A stretch of 27,445 nt of DNA, from IMG/VR virus record IMGVR_UViG_3300042010_000252, positions 1 through 27,445 of that record; one strand, given 5' to 3'. Of the stretch, positions 15,577 to 23,206 are shown one piece after another; positions within the stretch are counted from its first letter, which is position 1; each line of letters begins with the position of its first letter. Source of the stretch: a virus. The position numbers were made by a program, and so were the translations under genes. The notes beneath the pieces were generated by a model. It was given only the letters and a program-made list of their open reading frames with translations. It had not been told where the DNA came from and did not search any database.

Positions 15577-15975
15577 ATGCGCTACCGAGACTGGACAACC
15601 CGTCTGAACGAAACGATCAAGGCCGCCCAAGAGCGGCCTTTTTCATGGGGTGAATTTGACTGCTGCCTGTTCGCCGCCGACTGCACCGCCTCAGTGTGTG
15701 GTGTGGACCCGGCGGAGAACTACCGAGGCAAGTACACGACGGAAACCGGCGCCAAGCGGCAACTGAAGAAGCAGCACGGCAGCCTTGAGGCGGCATGGGA
15801 TACCCACTTTTCCCGGGTGCCGCTGCAATTCATCCAGCGCGGTGACGTCGTGCTGTACGACGCGCCGGGCGGCCGAAGCATGGCCGTGTTCTGGGCAGGA
15901 GATTACTGGGCGGCGACCGATGACGGCGCGGCCCGGGTTGAGTGCGAGCCATTGGCCGCTTGGAGAATTGAATGA
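15577..15975 (+). CDS. DUF6950 / NlpC-P60-like tail tip protein (gpK position)
   Basis: A 132-residue protein. ATG 15577, directly after the preceding stop, gives MRYRDWTTRLNETIKAAQER; the frame is open upstream, but that would overlap the minor tail gene. The motif PFSWGEFDCCLFAADC (residues 21-36) matches the Cys-nucleophile region of NlpC/P60-like proteins, with C29 or C30 as candidate catalytic residue. QRGDVVLYD (88-95) matches the second block. The usual His of NlpC/P60 is not evident, since the expected GHVGIY-like segment reads GRSMAVFW. It occupies the place of lambda K and may aid local peptidoglycan opening at infection. A strong terminator-like hairpin lies inside the first 70 bases. 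Confidence 0.78.
   Translation: MRYRDWTTRLNETIKAAQERPFSWGEFDCCLFAADCTASVCGVDPAENYRGKYTTETGAKRQLKKQHGSLEAAWDTHFSRVPLQFIQRGDVVLYDAPGGRSMAVFWAGDYWAATDDGAARVECEPLAAWRIE
15619..15643 (+). terminator. Terminator-like hairpin inside the 15577 coding region
   Basis: AAGGCCGC (15619-15626) and GCGGCCTT (15633-15640) form a perfect 8-bp stem with six-base loop, and a run of five T (15639-15643) follows. By form this is a rho-independent terminator, but it encodes residues 14-22 of the DUF6950 protein, including conserved RPFSWG residues, and may be coincidental. Confidence 0.45.
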
Positions 15976-18900
15976 GCGGCGGCGTTAAAAAACTCGCTTC
16001 GGTCGTCATTGGCGCGGTGGTTGGTTTCGCCCAGGGCGGCCCATGGGGAGCGGTCGCGGGCGCAGCGCTCGCCTTTTACGCCGCTGAGCAGCAGGAAAAG
16101 CTCAACACCAAATCCCCTCTGCGCGACAACGAGCCGTCTGCCCAGACCGTACGCTCCTCGAAGGCACCGGTGCGCTTCATCCTCGGCCGCGTCTCCACCG
16201 GCGGCGTGCTGGTGTGGGCGCAAGAGCAGTCCGGCGATCAGGGCGAGGGCGAATGGCTGCACCTGGTGTACGTACTGTGTGAGGGCGCGATCGATGCGCT
16301 CGAAAATATCTACCTCGGCGAGGAAGAAATTGGCGCGTTCGGCCCGCTGGCCAGCTACGAGCTGGTCGTCAATCCGACCCAAGTAAACGAATTTCTTAAG
16401 GCCAACTGCCCCGACTGGAAAGACTCGCAGATCGGTCGCGGCCTGTCCTATGTGCGGGTATCCCTCCGCTATAGCGCAGAGAAGTTTCCATCGGGCATCC
16501 CTGACACGCGCTTCGTTATTCGCGGCCGGAATGATATCTACGATCCGCGCACCGGGGCGGCGGGTTACAGCGCAAACACTGCGCTGCATCTGCTCTGGTT
16601 TCTACGCAACCGCTGCAACGTGCCGGACGATGAAATCGTCTTCGAGACCTTCGCCAGCGCTGCCAACGTCTGCGATGAAGGCGTAACCAACGCCGACGGC
16701 TCGACGAGCCAGCGGTATCGCACCGGCTGCGTAATTGGTGCGGACGAGCAGCGCACCGGCGTTCTGCAGAAGCTCGAAGCGGCGTCTGGCGGGCATTTGA
16801 TTCGTGTTGGTGGCCGCTGGATGTTCCAGGCCGGCGCCTATTACGGTCCGTACGACTTCGAGATCACCGAGGACATGGTGATCGGCACCGTCACCGGCAG
16901 CACCGAGCCAACCAATGACACCGCGATCAACACTGTGCGCGGCACGTTTATCGACCCATCGCAATCATGGACCGAAACCGACTATCCAGAGGTCAGCGTT
17001 GGCGAATGGATCGTCGAGGACGGCGGAGAGGCAGCAGAAACTCTGACGTACTCCTATGTTACCGACCCCTATCAAGCCCAGCGCCTAGCAAACATGGAAC
17101 TTCGTCGTCGGCGCGCCGGCGGGGCAATCAGCATCCCGATGAACTTTGCAGGCTACAACTGCCGGCCTGGACGAGTGGTGCGCGTCAACCTGCCGTCGCT
17201 AAATATTCTCGGCGAATTCATCGTCTCTGACTGGTCGATGGGCGACCGCGAAGGCTGCACCGTTCAGGTCAAGCAATATGAGGCGGCGATCTTCGATGAT
17301 GCGGTAGGTCAGCCGTATAACCCTATTGGATTTATCAATCTGCCTTCTGGGGGGCTTGGCACTCCGACCAACCTGACGTGGACACAGGACACCACTGCGG
17401 AAGTCACTCAGGGCGTCCTGTCTTGGCTGCCGCCAAGCGGCATCGTGAAGGAATACATCGTAATCGTTCGCCAGGGTACGGCTGCGGTTCAGTCGCATAA
17501 CGTACCGTCGACTTCGACAGAGTGCGCCATCAACGGCTTACCCTCTGGAAACTACACGATAAGTGTGGCGGCGGCAGGACCGATGGCGCGCTCCGGCGAG
17601 GCGACGATTTCCGTCAGCATCAACGGGCCTCCGATCCCTGAGTCTTGTGTGGTGCAATCCTCAATCGACAACATCGTGCTAATCCCGCAGAACCCAAACT
17701 ACGGTCTAAATGGTGGTACGTACGAGTATTTCTTTAGTACATCACCAGAGGCGACCGCTTCAGAGGCGGATTATCTGGGGCAAGGACTTTCATTCACTCA
17801 CACAGGATTGGCGTTCTACACGAATTATTATTATTTCGTGCGCTCAGCGAATGCATACGGGAAAAGCTCGTTCCTGTATGTGCCGACTTCTACATCAAAT
17901 GATGTAAGCGCTTATTTGGCAGCCCTGGCCGGCAAGATCACGCGCACCGAGCTCGGCGAAGCACTTCAGGAAGAGATCGACAAAATCCCCGGCCTGCAGG
18001 ATCAGATCGACGCCTTGGATGACATCCTGCTGTACGACCCGGAGAAGACCTATGTCGATGAAGACATGGTTCGCATGGGGCAGCGTCTATACCAAGCCAC
18101 TGGCGATGTGCCTGTAAACACGCCGCCGCCGAACCCGGCCTACTGGCTGGACATCGGCAAGTCGATCGAGACGGCGAACGGATTGGCGCAGCAGGTTGCC
18201 TTCAACACGGCCGACATCATCGAGCTCGACGGCGAGATCACGGCGCAGGCCACGGCCTTTCAGGCTTTGAGTGCTGCATACCGGGACGACAACGGGGAGG
18301 GCGACCTCGCCGATGCGCTGAAGGGATGGAGCAGTACGGCCGCGATCGCAACCGAAGAGAAAGTGCGGGCCTCGGAAAACCTCGCCACCGCGCAGAAGGT
18401 AACCACGCTGACTGCTGCGGTTGGTGAAAACGAAGCGAATGTCACGGAACTGCGGCAGGTTGTGGCCACCGATAAGGAAGCTACCGCCACGGCGATCACA
18501 CAGTTAACCGCTACGGTGGGCGAAAACACATCAGCCATTCAGGAGACCTCAGAAGCATTTGCTGACCTGGACGGCAACCTAAGCACGATGTGGTCGGTGA
18601 AAATGTCAGTCACCGCCAATGGCCAGTATGTTACTGCTGGTGTTGGGCTTGGTATTGAGAACGTGGGCGGAGTTTTCCAAAGCCAGTTTTTGGTGGCTGC
18701 GGATCGGTTCGCAATCGTCAACACCATCGCCGGCGGCGCTATCTCAGTGCCGTTTGCAGTGCAGGGTGGCCAGGTCTTCATGAACTCCGCCTTCATCCAA
18801 GACGGCACCATCACCAATGCCAAGATCGGCAGCTACATCAGCTCCACCAACTACATCGCCGGCCAGCAGGGCTGGATTCTCAACAAAGACGGAACGCTTG

Positions 18901-19010
18901 AAATCAACGGCATCGTCCCGGGACAGGGGCGGCTGGTGATCAACTCGCTGAACGTGTCGGTATACGACGCCAACAACGTGCTGCGTGTCCGTCTCGGATA
19001 TCTGGGGTAA
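15972..19010 (+). CDS. Tail tip / central fibre protein (lambda J-like, DUF1983 C-terminus)
   Basis: A 1012-residue protein that is expected to form the tail tip and contact the host receptor. The N-terminal segment is hydrophobic and Gly/Ala-rich (VVIGAVVGFAQGGPWGAVAG). The conserved hub-type body follows: APVRFILGRVSTGGVLVW at 60-80, DTRFVIRGRNDIYDPRTGAA near 180, RNRCNVPDDEIVFE near 215. Residues about 462-550 look like a fibronectin type III module (TAEVTQGVLSWLPPSGIVKE). Residues 665-720 and 760-870 are coiled-coil-rich. The DUF1983-type end begins at W874 and includes GWILNKDGTLEI at 967. Bases 17640-17920, coding a Tyr/Asn-rich patch, are more AT-rich. ATGA overlaps the preceding stop. 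Confidence 0.88.
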   Translation: MSGGVKKLASVVIGAVVGFAQGGPWGAVAGAALAFYAAEQQEKLNTKSPLRDNEPSAQTVRSSKAPVRFILGRVSTGGVLVWAQEQSGDQGEGEWLHLVYVLCEGAIDALENIYLGEEEIGAFGPLASYELVVNPTQVNEFLKANCPDWKDSQIGRGLSYVRVSLRYSAEKFPSGIPDTRFVIRGRNDIYDPRTGAAGYSANTALHLLWFLRNRCNVPDDEIVFETFASAANVCDEGVTNADGSTSQRYRTGCVIGADEQRTGVLQKLEAASGGHLIRVGGRWMFQAGAYYGPYDFEITEDMVIGTVTGSTEPTNDTAINTVRGTFIDPSQSWTETDYPEVSVGEWIVEDGGEAAETLTYSYVTDPYQAQRLANMELRRRRAGGAISIPMNFAGYNCRPGRVVRVNLPSLNILGEFIVSDWSMGDREGCTVQVKQYEAAIFDDAVGQPYNPIGFINLPSGGLGTPTNLTWTQDTTAEVTQGVLSWLPPSGIVKEYIVIVRQGTAAVQSHNVPSTSTECAINGLPSGNYTISVAAAGPMARSGEATISVSINGPPIPESCVVQSSIDNIVLIPQNPNYGLNGGTYEYFFSTSPEATASEADYLGQGLSFTHTGLAFYTNYYYFVRSANAYGKSSFLYVPTSTSNDVSAYLAALAGKITRTELGEALQEEIDKIPGLQDQIDALDDILLYDPEKTYVDEDMVRMGQRLYQATGDVPVNTPPPNPAYWLDIGKSIETANGLAQQVAFNTADIIELDGEITAQATAFQALSAAYRDDNGEGDLADALKGWSSTAAIATEEKVRASENLATAQKVTTLTAAVGENEANVTELRQVVATDKEATATAITQLTATVGENTSAIQETSEAFADLDGNLSTMWSVKMSVTANGQYVTAGVGLGIENVGGVFQSQFLVAADRFAIVNTIAGGAISVPFAVQGGQVFMNSAFIQDGTITNAKIGSYISSTNYIAGQQGWILNKDGTLEINGIVPGQGRLVINSLNVSVYDANNVLRVRLGYLG

Positions 19011-19013
19011 TCA

Positions 19014-19370
19014 ATGGCTCTATTTGGCCTGCGTGTCTTTAACGAGAGTGGTCAGCTCGCGATGGACACCAACAGTTTCACCTACCAGGTGCTATGGCAG
19101 GGCGTGATCGATTTCAGCGGAGCCGTGCCCAGCTACACAATCAGCATCCCTGGCTTCAACCCGGCCAACTGCGTGTTCATGATCATTCCGACGAGAGCAC
19201 AGGACGTGCAAACGGCGGAAAACGACAGCCTGGGCAATACCAAGTCATACCCCTATGTCACCACCGGTGCTGGGGTTGTGACAGTCCTGCCGAAAAACCC
19301 TTCAGCCGGTGCATCCGTTGGCCAGACACGGATCGTCGCCAAGGGCTACGCGATAAGGTTCGCCACATGA
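19014..19370 (+). CDS. Small tail tip-associated protein
   Basis: A 118-residue beta-rich protein starting three bases after the tip protein stop. It reads MALFGLRVFNESGQLAMDTN, then YTISIPGFNPANCVFMIIPT, and ends with RIVAKGYAIRFAT. This compact sandwich-like pattern occurs in small proteins between the J-like gene and fibres in Pseudomonas prophages. It resembles the next gene's opening theme in that both could bind the tip. It overlaps the next gene by four bases (ATGA). The function is not known; a fibre-attachment role is inferred from position. Confidence 0.7.
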   Translation: MALFGLRVFNESGQLAMDTNSFTYQVLWQGVIDFSGAVPSYTISIPGFNPANCVFMIIPTRAQDVQTAENDSLGNTKSYPYVTTGAGVVTVLPKNPSAGASVGQTRIVAKGYAIRFAT

Positions 19371-20026
19371 GCTATGGATTTCAGAGCATCAATGACAATG
19401 CCTTTGTTCAGATCGACTCGGAGTTGCCCCGGCTGTGCATGCTGACAAGAGGGAGTTATGCCGGCACCACGGATGCCTCCGGGGTTTTCGCCCGACCCAT
19501 TACAAGCCTGGATCCGCCGATTGTGTTTATCCGGCCGGATGCCGGAGTGATGCAGGTTCCGATCTCCGTCTGGTTCACCGGTGGTCCTGGGAACTGGACC
19601 GGTTTCACGATGAAAGCCTCGAACGTTACCGCCACCCTCAGTGGACAGTATTTCGTCGCGGCCTGGGCGTCGATGGGCACCGCAGCATACGGCATGCGTT
19701 TGTGGGGTCCGGCCGGAGCCCTGGTCTACGACAGCGGCGCGCCGGCTGTTGTGGTGACCTACGCCGCAGGCAACTGGGTTTATATCGGTGACGAGGTGCT
19801 GACTGTAGGTCGGCGCTACATCTGGGCGATCAACAAAATGCTCGGCACGGGGGAATACATCTCGCTCAATCCGTTCGCCATGAATTGCCACAACGCTTCC
19901 TCGGGCGGTGGCTGCGCCCTGGGCGTGGATTACACCAATGGCCAAATCAGGATGTACAGCCTCGCGACAAACGCCTGGACCGACCAAGGTCACCGGCCAT
20001 TTCTCTGCGCCAAGTTACTGGCCTGA
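19367..20026 (+). CDS. Tail tip-associated structural protein
   Basis: A 219-residue protein. ATG 19367 overlaps the preceding stop by four bases and is preferred over far-upstream in-frame starts. It begins MSYGFQSINDNAFVQIDSEL and is beta-rich throughout, with segments such as MQVPISVWFTGGPGNWTGFT, YGMRLWGPAGALVYDSGAPA, and YIGDEVLTVGRRYIWAINKM. No signal peptide or membrane segment is visible. Codon use is that of the neighbouring tail genes. It lies between the tip protein and the tail fibre, and probably forms part of the distal tail. I know no defined function. Confidence 0.72.
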   Translation: MSYGFQSINDNAFVQIDSELPRLCMLTRGSYAGTTDASGVFARPITSLDPPIVFIRPDAGVMQVPISVWFTGGPGNWTGFTMKASNVTATLSGQYFVAAWASMGTAAYGMRLWGPAGALVYDSGAPAVVVTYAAGNWVYIGDEVLTVGRRYIWAINKMLGTGEYISLNPFAMNCHNASSGGGCALGVDYTNGQIRMYSLATNAWTDQGHRPFLCAKLLA

Positions 20027-20049
20027 CCTTTCTTATCTGGAGTTAACCC

Positions 20050-21105
20050 ATGCCCTGGTACAAATCAGGAACGGTTTCTGTCGCCTTGAATTCGAACGCC
20101 GTAATCGGCACAGGCACCGCCTTTCTGTCCAACGGTCGCGTCGGCGATGCGTTTCGCGGACCGGACGGCGGTTGGTATGAGATCACCAATATTGCCAGCG
20201 ACACGGCGTTATCGATCTCGCCGAACTACCAAAGTGCGCCGAATGCGGCCGGTGTCTATGCCATCGCTCCGATGCAGGGCTACGTCAAGGATTCCGCCGA
20301 TGCGTTGCGCGCGCTGGTCAATCAATTCGGTGGAGTGCTTGCTGTGCTTGGCACAACTCCTACTACGGCCGGTGTACGCATCGCGCTCAATTTGAGCGAT
20401 ACCGGCGGGCTGCCTGAAGGTACAAACAAGTATTACACCGATGCGCGGGTCAGGGCCGCGGTGTTGACCGGGTTGATTACGACCGACTCGTCGGCTGTCA
20501 TGGCGACCGATGCAATTATCGCGGCGTTCGGAAAGCTGCAGGCGCAGGCCAGCGCCGCTGCAACCGCAATTGGTAACAAAGCTGGTAAGGGTGCTAATAG
20601 TGACATCACAAGCCTGACGGGATTGACCACAGCGTTAAGCGTTGCCCAGGGCGGAACCGGTGTTACTTCGGTCGCAGCGCTTTTAACTGCGCTACAAACA
20701 GCCGGCGCGTATGGCAAAACCAACGCGGTTGGAACCGTAGGACAAGCGTCAGGTGTACCAACCGGCGCGATTGTAGAGAGGGGTTCTAACGGCAACGGTG
20801 ATTTCACCAAATTTGCAGACGGGACCATGATCTGCACACGAACAATAAACCTTTCCAGTTTAATAATTACAGCAACTGCGGGAGGTGTGGCATACGTAGG
20901 TTTAAATGGCCTAGCGTTCCCGGCAACTTTCGTCGGCATACCCGTGGTGAATATGTCAATGATAGGGAGCGGCGGTCTTTCCTGGGTAGCTATGGGGTCT
21001 GCTCTGCCCACTGCCACCGCGACGCAGGCTTATTTCGTGGTGGTTCCCGTAGCAGGTACTTATGCTTTTACTGGCCAGATTATGGCCATTGGGAGATGGT
21101 TCTAA
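20050..21105 (+). CDS. Tail fibre protein
   Basis: A 351-residue protein. The N-terminal 80 residues (MPWYKSGTVSVALNSNAVIG, YEITNIASDTALSISPNYQS) are a conserved attachment domain of short fibres in Pseudomonas phages. A shaft follows with LPEGTNKYYTDARVRAAVLT and the repeat-like NSDITSLTGLTTALSVAQGG (about 196-216), typical of trimeric phage fibres. The C-terminal 100 residues (NGNGDFTKFADGTMICTRTI to YAFTGQIMAIGRWF) resemble receptor-binding knobs of the gp53-like type. The C-terminal 250 bases are clearly more AT-rich than the rest, in keeping with exchange of receptor-binding tips. Stop and next start overlap (TAATG). Confidence 0.87.
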   Translation: MPWYKSGTVSVALNSNAVIGTGTAFLSNGRVGDAFRGPDGGWYEITNIASDTALSISPNYQSAPNAAGVYAIAPMQGYVKDSADALRALVNQFGGVLAVLGTTPTTAGVRIALNLSDTGGLPEGTNKYYTDARVRAAVLTGLITTDSSAVMATDAIIAAFGKLQAQASAAATAIGNKAGKGANSDITSLTGLTTALSVAQGGTGVTSVAALLTALQTAGAYGKTNAVGTVGQASGVPTGAIVERGSNGNGDFTKFADGTMICTRTINLSSLIITATAGGVAYVGLNGLAFPATFVGIPVVNMSMIGSGGLSWVAMGSALPTATATQAYFVVVPVAGTYAFTGQIMAIGRWF

Positions 21106-21440
21106 TGATTATTCATCTTTCACCAACACGAAGAGATGACTCACTGGAAGTTATAAAGTCAGGCGATACCCTGAGTCTGAACGGAGAACTTTTTGATTTT
21201 TCCAGAATGGGTGTCGGCGACACATTGCCGGCATTTGCGATTGCTTCACAGTGGTTCTACGGAGATGTCGAGCGAACGAATGAAGGCCTTGTGTTGACTC
21301 TGTTTCTTCCTCTGCCTTGGAACTACAGTCCTGAGCAAGCATTCCCAGAGGATTTGGTAAGCGTGCCGGATGGCCCGGTCCTATTGCCGCAACCGCTGCC
21401 GGCAGTGCCGAACGACTTTCAGGCTGAGGATCAGACATGA
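21105..21440 (+). CDS. Fibre-associated protein, probable assembly factor
   Basis: A 111-residue protein. ATG 21105 overlaps the fibre stop and has GGGAGATGG upstream; an earlier start at 21096 would have no spacing. The sequence MIIHLSPTRRDDSLEVIKSG, LNGELFDFSRMGVGDTLPAF and RTNEGLVLTLFLPLPWNYSP shows a small beta domain that ends in a proline-rich tail. Such proteins often stand between the fibre and its assembly chaperone in pseudomonad prophages. The start of the gene is AT-rich, like the fibre tip, which suggests that both were exchanged together. A role in fibre folding is inferred from this linkage. Confidence 0.68.
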   Translation: MIIHLSPTRRDDSLEVIKSGDTLSLNGELFDFSRMGVGDTLPAFAIASQWFYGDVERTNEGLVLTLFLPLPWNYSPEQAFPEDLVSVPDGPVLLPQPLPAVPNDFQAEDQT

Positions 21441-21802
21441 ATATTGATTGGTCTCAACTAATCACCAAGGCAATGAAGGACGCCGCAACTCAAGCCGCTC
21501 AGCTCGCCACGGCAAAAGCTGAGCTTTCTACCAGGAACACTAGCGCACTGGCACAGATCGCCCGCATCCAGGAACGTATCGACACCATCGGGTTTGGCAT
21601 TGAGGTTGGCGAGGCTACGGAAGAAGACGAGGCTGAACAGGCTGCCTTGCTCCTCAGCGTGAAGGCCTGGAAGACCTACAAGTTCGCGCTGGGCAAGGTT
21701 ACGAGTCAACCGACCTGGTACGCCGCACCTGTGTGGCCAGTCGAACCGCCGGTACCTGTAATCGTCGCTGACCCCGAAGCGCAGGCGACTGACTCGATCT
21801 GA
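21437..21802 (+). CDS. Tail fibre assembly chaperone (Tfa/caudo_TAP-like)
   Basis: A 121-residue protein with four-base overlap with the preceding gene. The N-terminal two thirds are helical (MKDAATQAAQLATAKAELST, AQIARIQERIDTIGFGIEVG). The C-terminal segment LSVKAWKTYKFALGKVTSQP followed by WYAAPVWPVEPPVP matches the well-known end of tail fibre assembly proteins (L-x-A-W-K-x-Y-R...V...P...WP). These chaperones fold or trimerise the fibre. Placement at the end of the fibre operon, before a terminator, agrees. Confidence 0.8.
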   Translation: MNIDWSQLITKAMKDAATQAAQLATAKAELSTRNTSALAQIARIQERIDTIGFGIEVGEATEEDEAEQAALLLSVKAWKTYKFALGKVTSQPTWYAAPVWPVEPPVPVIVADPEAQATDSI

Positions 21803-21821
21803 CGCCGCAACAACACAACGA

Positions 21822-21847
21822 ACCCGCCAACGAGCGGGTATTTTTTT
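21822..21847 (+). terminator. Rho-independent terminator at the end of the fibre genes
   Basis: ACCCGC (21822-21827) and GCGGGT (21834-21839) with loop CAACGA, then A and seven T. It separates the tail fibre genes from the lysis cassette. Confidence 0.85.
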
Positions 21848-21862
21848 GCCTGGAGAAAAGTG

Positions 21863-22288
21863 ATGTCAGTTGCCGAAAAAGACCGAGACATTCTCGCCCG
21901 AACGCTCTGGGGCGAGGCGCGCGGCGAAAGCCTCGCCGGCCAGATCGCTGTCGCCTGGACCATCCGAAATCGTGTGTTCGATGGGAAAGAAAAGTCATGG
22001 TGGGGCGAGGGCTATGCCGGTGTGTGCCAGAGGCCGTACCAGTTCAGTTGCTGGAACAAGTCCGACCCGAACTATCAGTTCCTCATTGGTGTGAAGCAGA
22101 TCCCGTTCCGCGAACTGGCCCAGGCGCGTATCGCTGCTGACCAGGTTATCGACGGCAAGGTGCCAGATCCCACCGGCTGTGCCACGCACTATTACGCGAT
22201 CACCATGAAGACGCCGCCGGCCTGGGCCACGAAGGCAAAGCAGACGCTGAAGTTGGGCGGGCACATGTTCTTCAAGGATGTGCCATGA
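21863..22288 (+). CDS. Endolysin, SleB-type cell wall hydrolase
   Basis: A 141-residue hydrolase that is expected to cut peptidoglycan glycan strands at lysis. The pattern ILARTLWGEARGESLAGQIA (10-29) with Glu 18 as candidate catalytic residue, AWTIRNRV, YAGVCQRPYQFSCWN, and DPTGCATHYYA followed by PPAWA is the hydrolase_2/SleB domain, nearly covering the whole protein. It lacks a signal peptide or SAR segment, so a holin or other export route is needed. ATG 21863 is six bases from GGAGA (21852-21856); GTG 21860 is a weaker option. The stop overlaps the Rz start by four bases (ATGA). Confidence 0.88.
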   Translation: MSVAEKDRDILARTLWGEARGESLAGQIAVAWTIRNRVFDGKEKSWWGEGYAGVCQRPYQFSCWNKSDPNYQFLIGVKQIPFRELAQARIAADQVIDGKVPDPTGCATHYYAITMKTPPAWATKAKQTLKLGGHMFFKDVP

Positions 22289-22791
22289 GCTCGGCGGTGT
22301 GGAAGGTGGCCGTCGCGCTGGCGCTGGTCCTGCTGGGTGCCATCGGTGCCTGGCAGGTCCAGGGCTGGCGGTACGGCGCGCAACTGGCCGAGCAATCGCG
22401 ACTGCACACAGAAACCCTCAATCAACTGGCCATGGTAGGTGCCGCCGCGCTGAAGGCCGAGCAGGACAAGCGACTGGCGCTCGAGCAGCGCCTGGCGGCC
22501 AGCGACCAAACCCACCACGAGACTTTGACCAATGCCCAAAAAGACCAGGCTCGCCTGCGCGATCGCCTTGCTACTTCTGATCTGCGGCTGTCAGTCGTCC
22601 TCGCCCAGGGTTCAGCCGGTGGCTGTTCAGTGCCTGCCACCGCCGAAGCCGGCGGCGTGGTTCATGGAGTCGTCCGAGCCGAACTTGACTCAGCGCATGC
22701 TCAACGAATTATCGCGATCACCGATGAAGGCGACCGGGGACTGATCGCGCTGGCAGCTTGTCAGGCCTACGTACGTGAACTTACACAATGA
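22285..22791 (+). CDS. Rz: Rz-like inner membrane spanin
   Basis: A 168-residue i-spanin. An N-terminal membrane anchor (WKVAVALALVLLGAIGAW, about 6-23) is followed by a periplasmic coiled coil (ALKAEQDKRLALEQRLAASD and RLRDRLATSDLRLSV). The protein resembles the DUF2514/phage lysis regulatory group. With the o-spanin encoded inside it, it would bridge the envelope and fuse inner and outer membranes in the last step of lysis. Its start overlaps the endolysin stop. The C-terminal third (HAQRIIAITDEGDRGLIALA) is conserved in Rz proteins of pseudomonad phages. Confidence 0.85.
   Translation: MSSAVWKVAVALALVLLGAIGAWQVQGWRYGAQLAEQSRLHTETLNQLAMVGAAALKAEQDKRLALEQRLAASDQTHHETLTNAQKDQARLRDRLATSDLRLSVVLAQGSAGGCSVPATAEAGGVVHGVVRAELDSAHAQRIIAITDEGDRGLIALAACQAYVRELTQ
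22532..22744 (+). CDS. Rz1: Rz1-like outer membrane lipoprotein spanin, embedded in Rz
   Basis: A 70-residue lipoprotein fully inside Rz in the +1 frame, as in lambda. MPKKTRLACAIALLLLICGC is a lipoprotein signal with Cys 20 as acylation site (ICGC). The short mature part has a proline cluster (QCLPPPKPAAW), the mark of Rz1 proteins. Product and position agree with the Rz1 o-spanin that pairs with Rz across the periplasm. Confidence 0.85.
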   Translation: MPKKTRLACAIALLLLICGCQSSSPRVQPVAVQCLPPPKPAAWFMESSEPNLTQRMLNELSRSPMKATGD

Positions 22792-22864
22792 TGGCATGCC
22801 GCTATTCTTGTCACCGGTGTCAGGTTGCCCCATGATTCTTCGACAGGGGGACGAGGCATCGGCC

Positions 22865-22951
22865 ATGGATAAGCAACTTGCCGGACTCTCATTCCTGCTC
22901 ACCCTGGTGTGGGTAGCAGTGGTCGTCCTGGTGATGTATTGGATGTCGTAG
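22865..22951 (+). CDS. 28-residue single-span membrane microprotein
   Basis: ATG 22865 has GAGG (22853-22856) eight bases upstream; an in-frame ATG at 22832 would add 11 residues. The product starts MDKQLAGLSFLLTLVWVAVV and ends VVLVMYWMS, so nearly the whole chain is one membrane span. It lies just after the spanins in a place where no holin has been found, but 28 residues is short for a holin. It could also be a small membrane protein of the accessory region. It is followed 24 bases later by the 22976 gene. Confidence 0.5.
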   Translation: MDKQLAGLSFLLTLVWVAVVVLVMYWMS

Positions 22952-22975
22952 TGCAGATAAAAGGGGAGGCGGTGC

Positions 22976-23206
22976 GTGGAAGATGTCGTACTCGGCCCCA
23001 GGCCGCGGCGTGAAGCTGATCGCCTCCTTGCACAAATCCAACGCGCTGAGTCGATGATCGTGGCCGTAAAGGCCGGCGCCCGTGCCGAAGGATTTGTCTT
23101 GGGCATGGAGATGGTGGGCGCCTTGCGCGCAGGTGACGCGGAGCGGCTTTACATCATTTTTGAAACGGCGCTGGAAGCTCGGCTCAAGTCGCTGGTCCCT
23201 ACCTAA
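22976..23206 (+). CDS. Hypothetical protein
   Basis: A 76-residue protein from GTG 22976, which has AGGGGAGG (22962-22969) six bases upstream. The sequence MEDVVLGPRPRREADRLLAQ, then IQRAESMIVAVKAGARAEGF, ending ARLKSLVPT, is helical and without membrane span. I do not recognise the family. The stop overlaps the convergent SRAP gene by four bases (TAA on this strand, TAG on the other, sharing 23203-23206). Position after the spanins and microprotein suggests prophage cargo. Confidence 0.65.
   Translation: MEDVVLGPRPRREADRLLAQIQRAESMIVAVKAGARAEGFVLGMEMVGALRAGDAERLYIIFETALEARLKSLVPT

Noticed and set aside
15577-15975. Active NlpC/P60 peptidase with a full catalytic triad
   Set aside because: The Cys region is present, but the usual His motif is not evident, so only an NlpC-like or DUF6950 label is given.
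20050-21105. Diversity-generating retroelement acting on the tail fibre
   Set aside because: No reverse transcriptase or template repeat is found near the fibre genes in this window.
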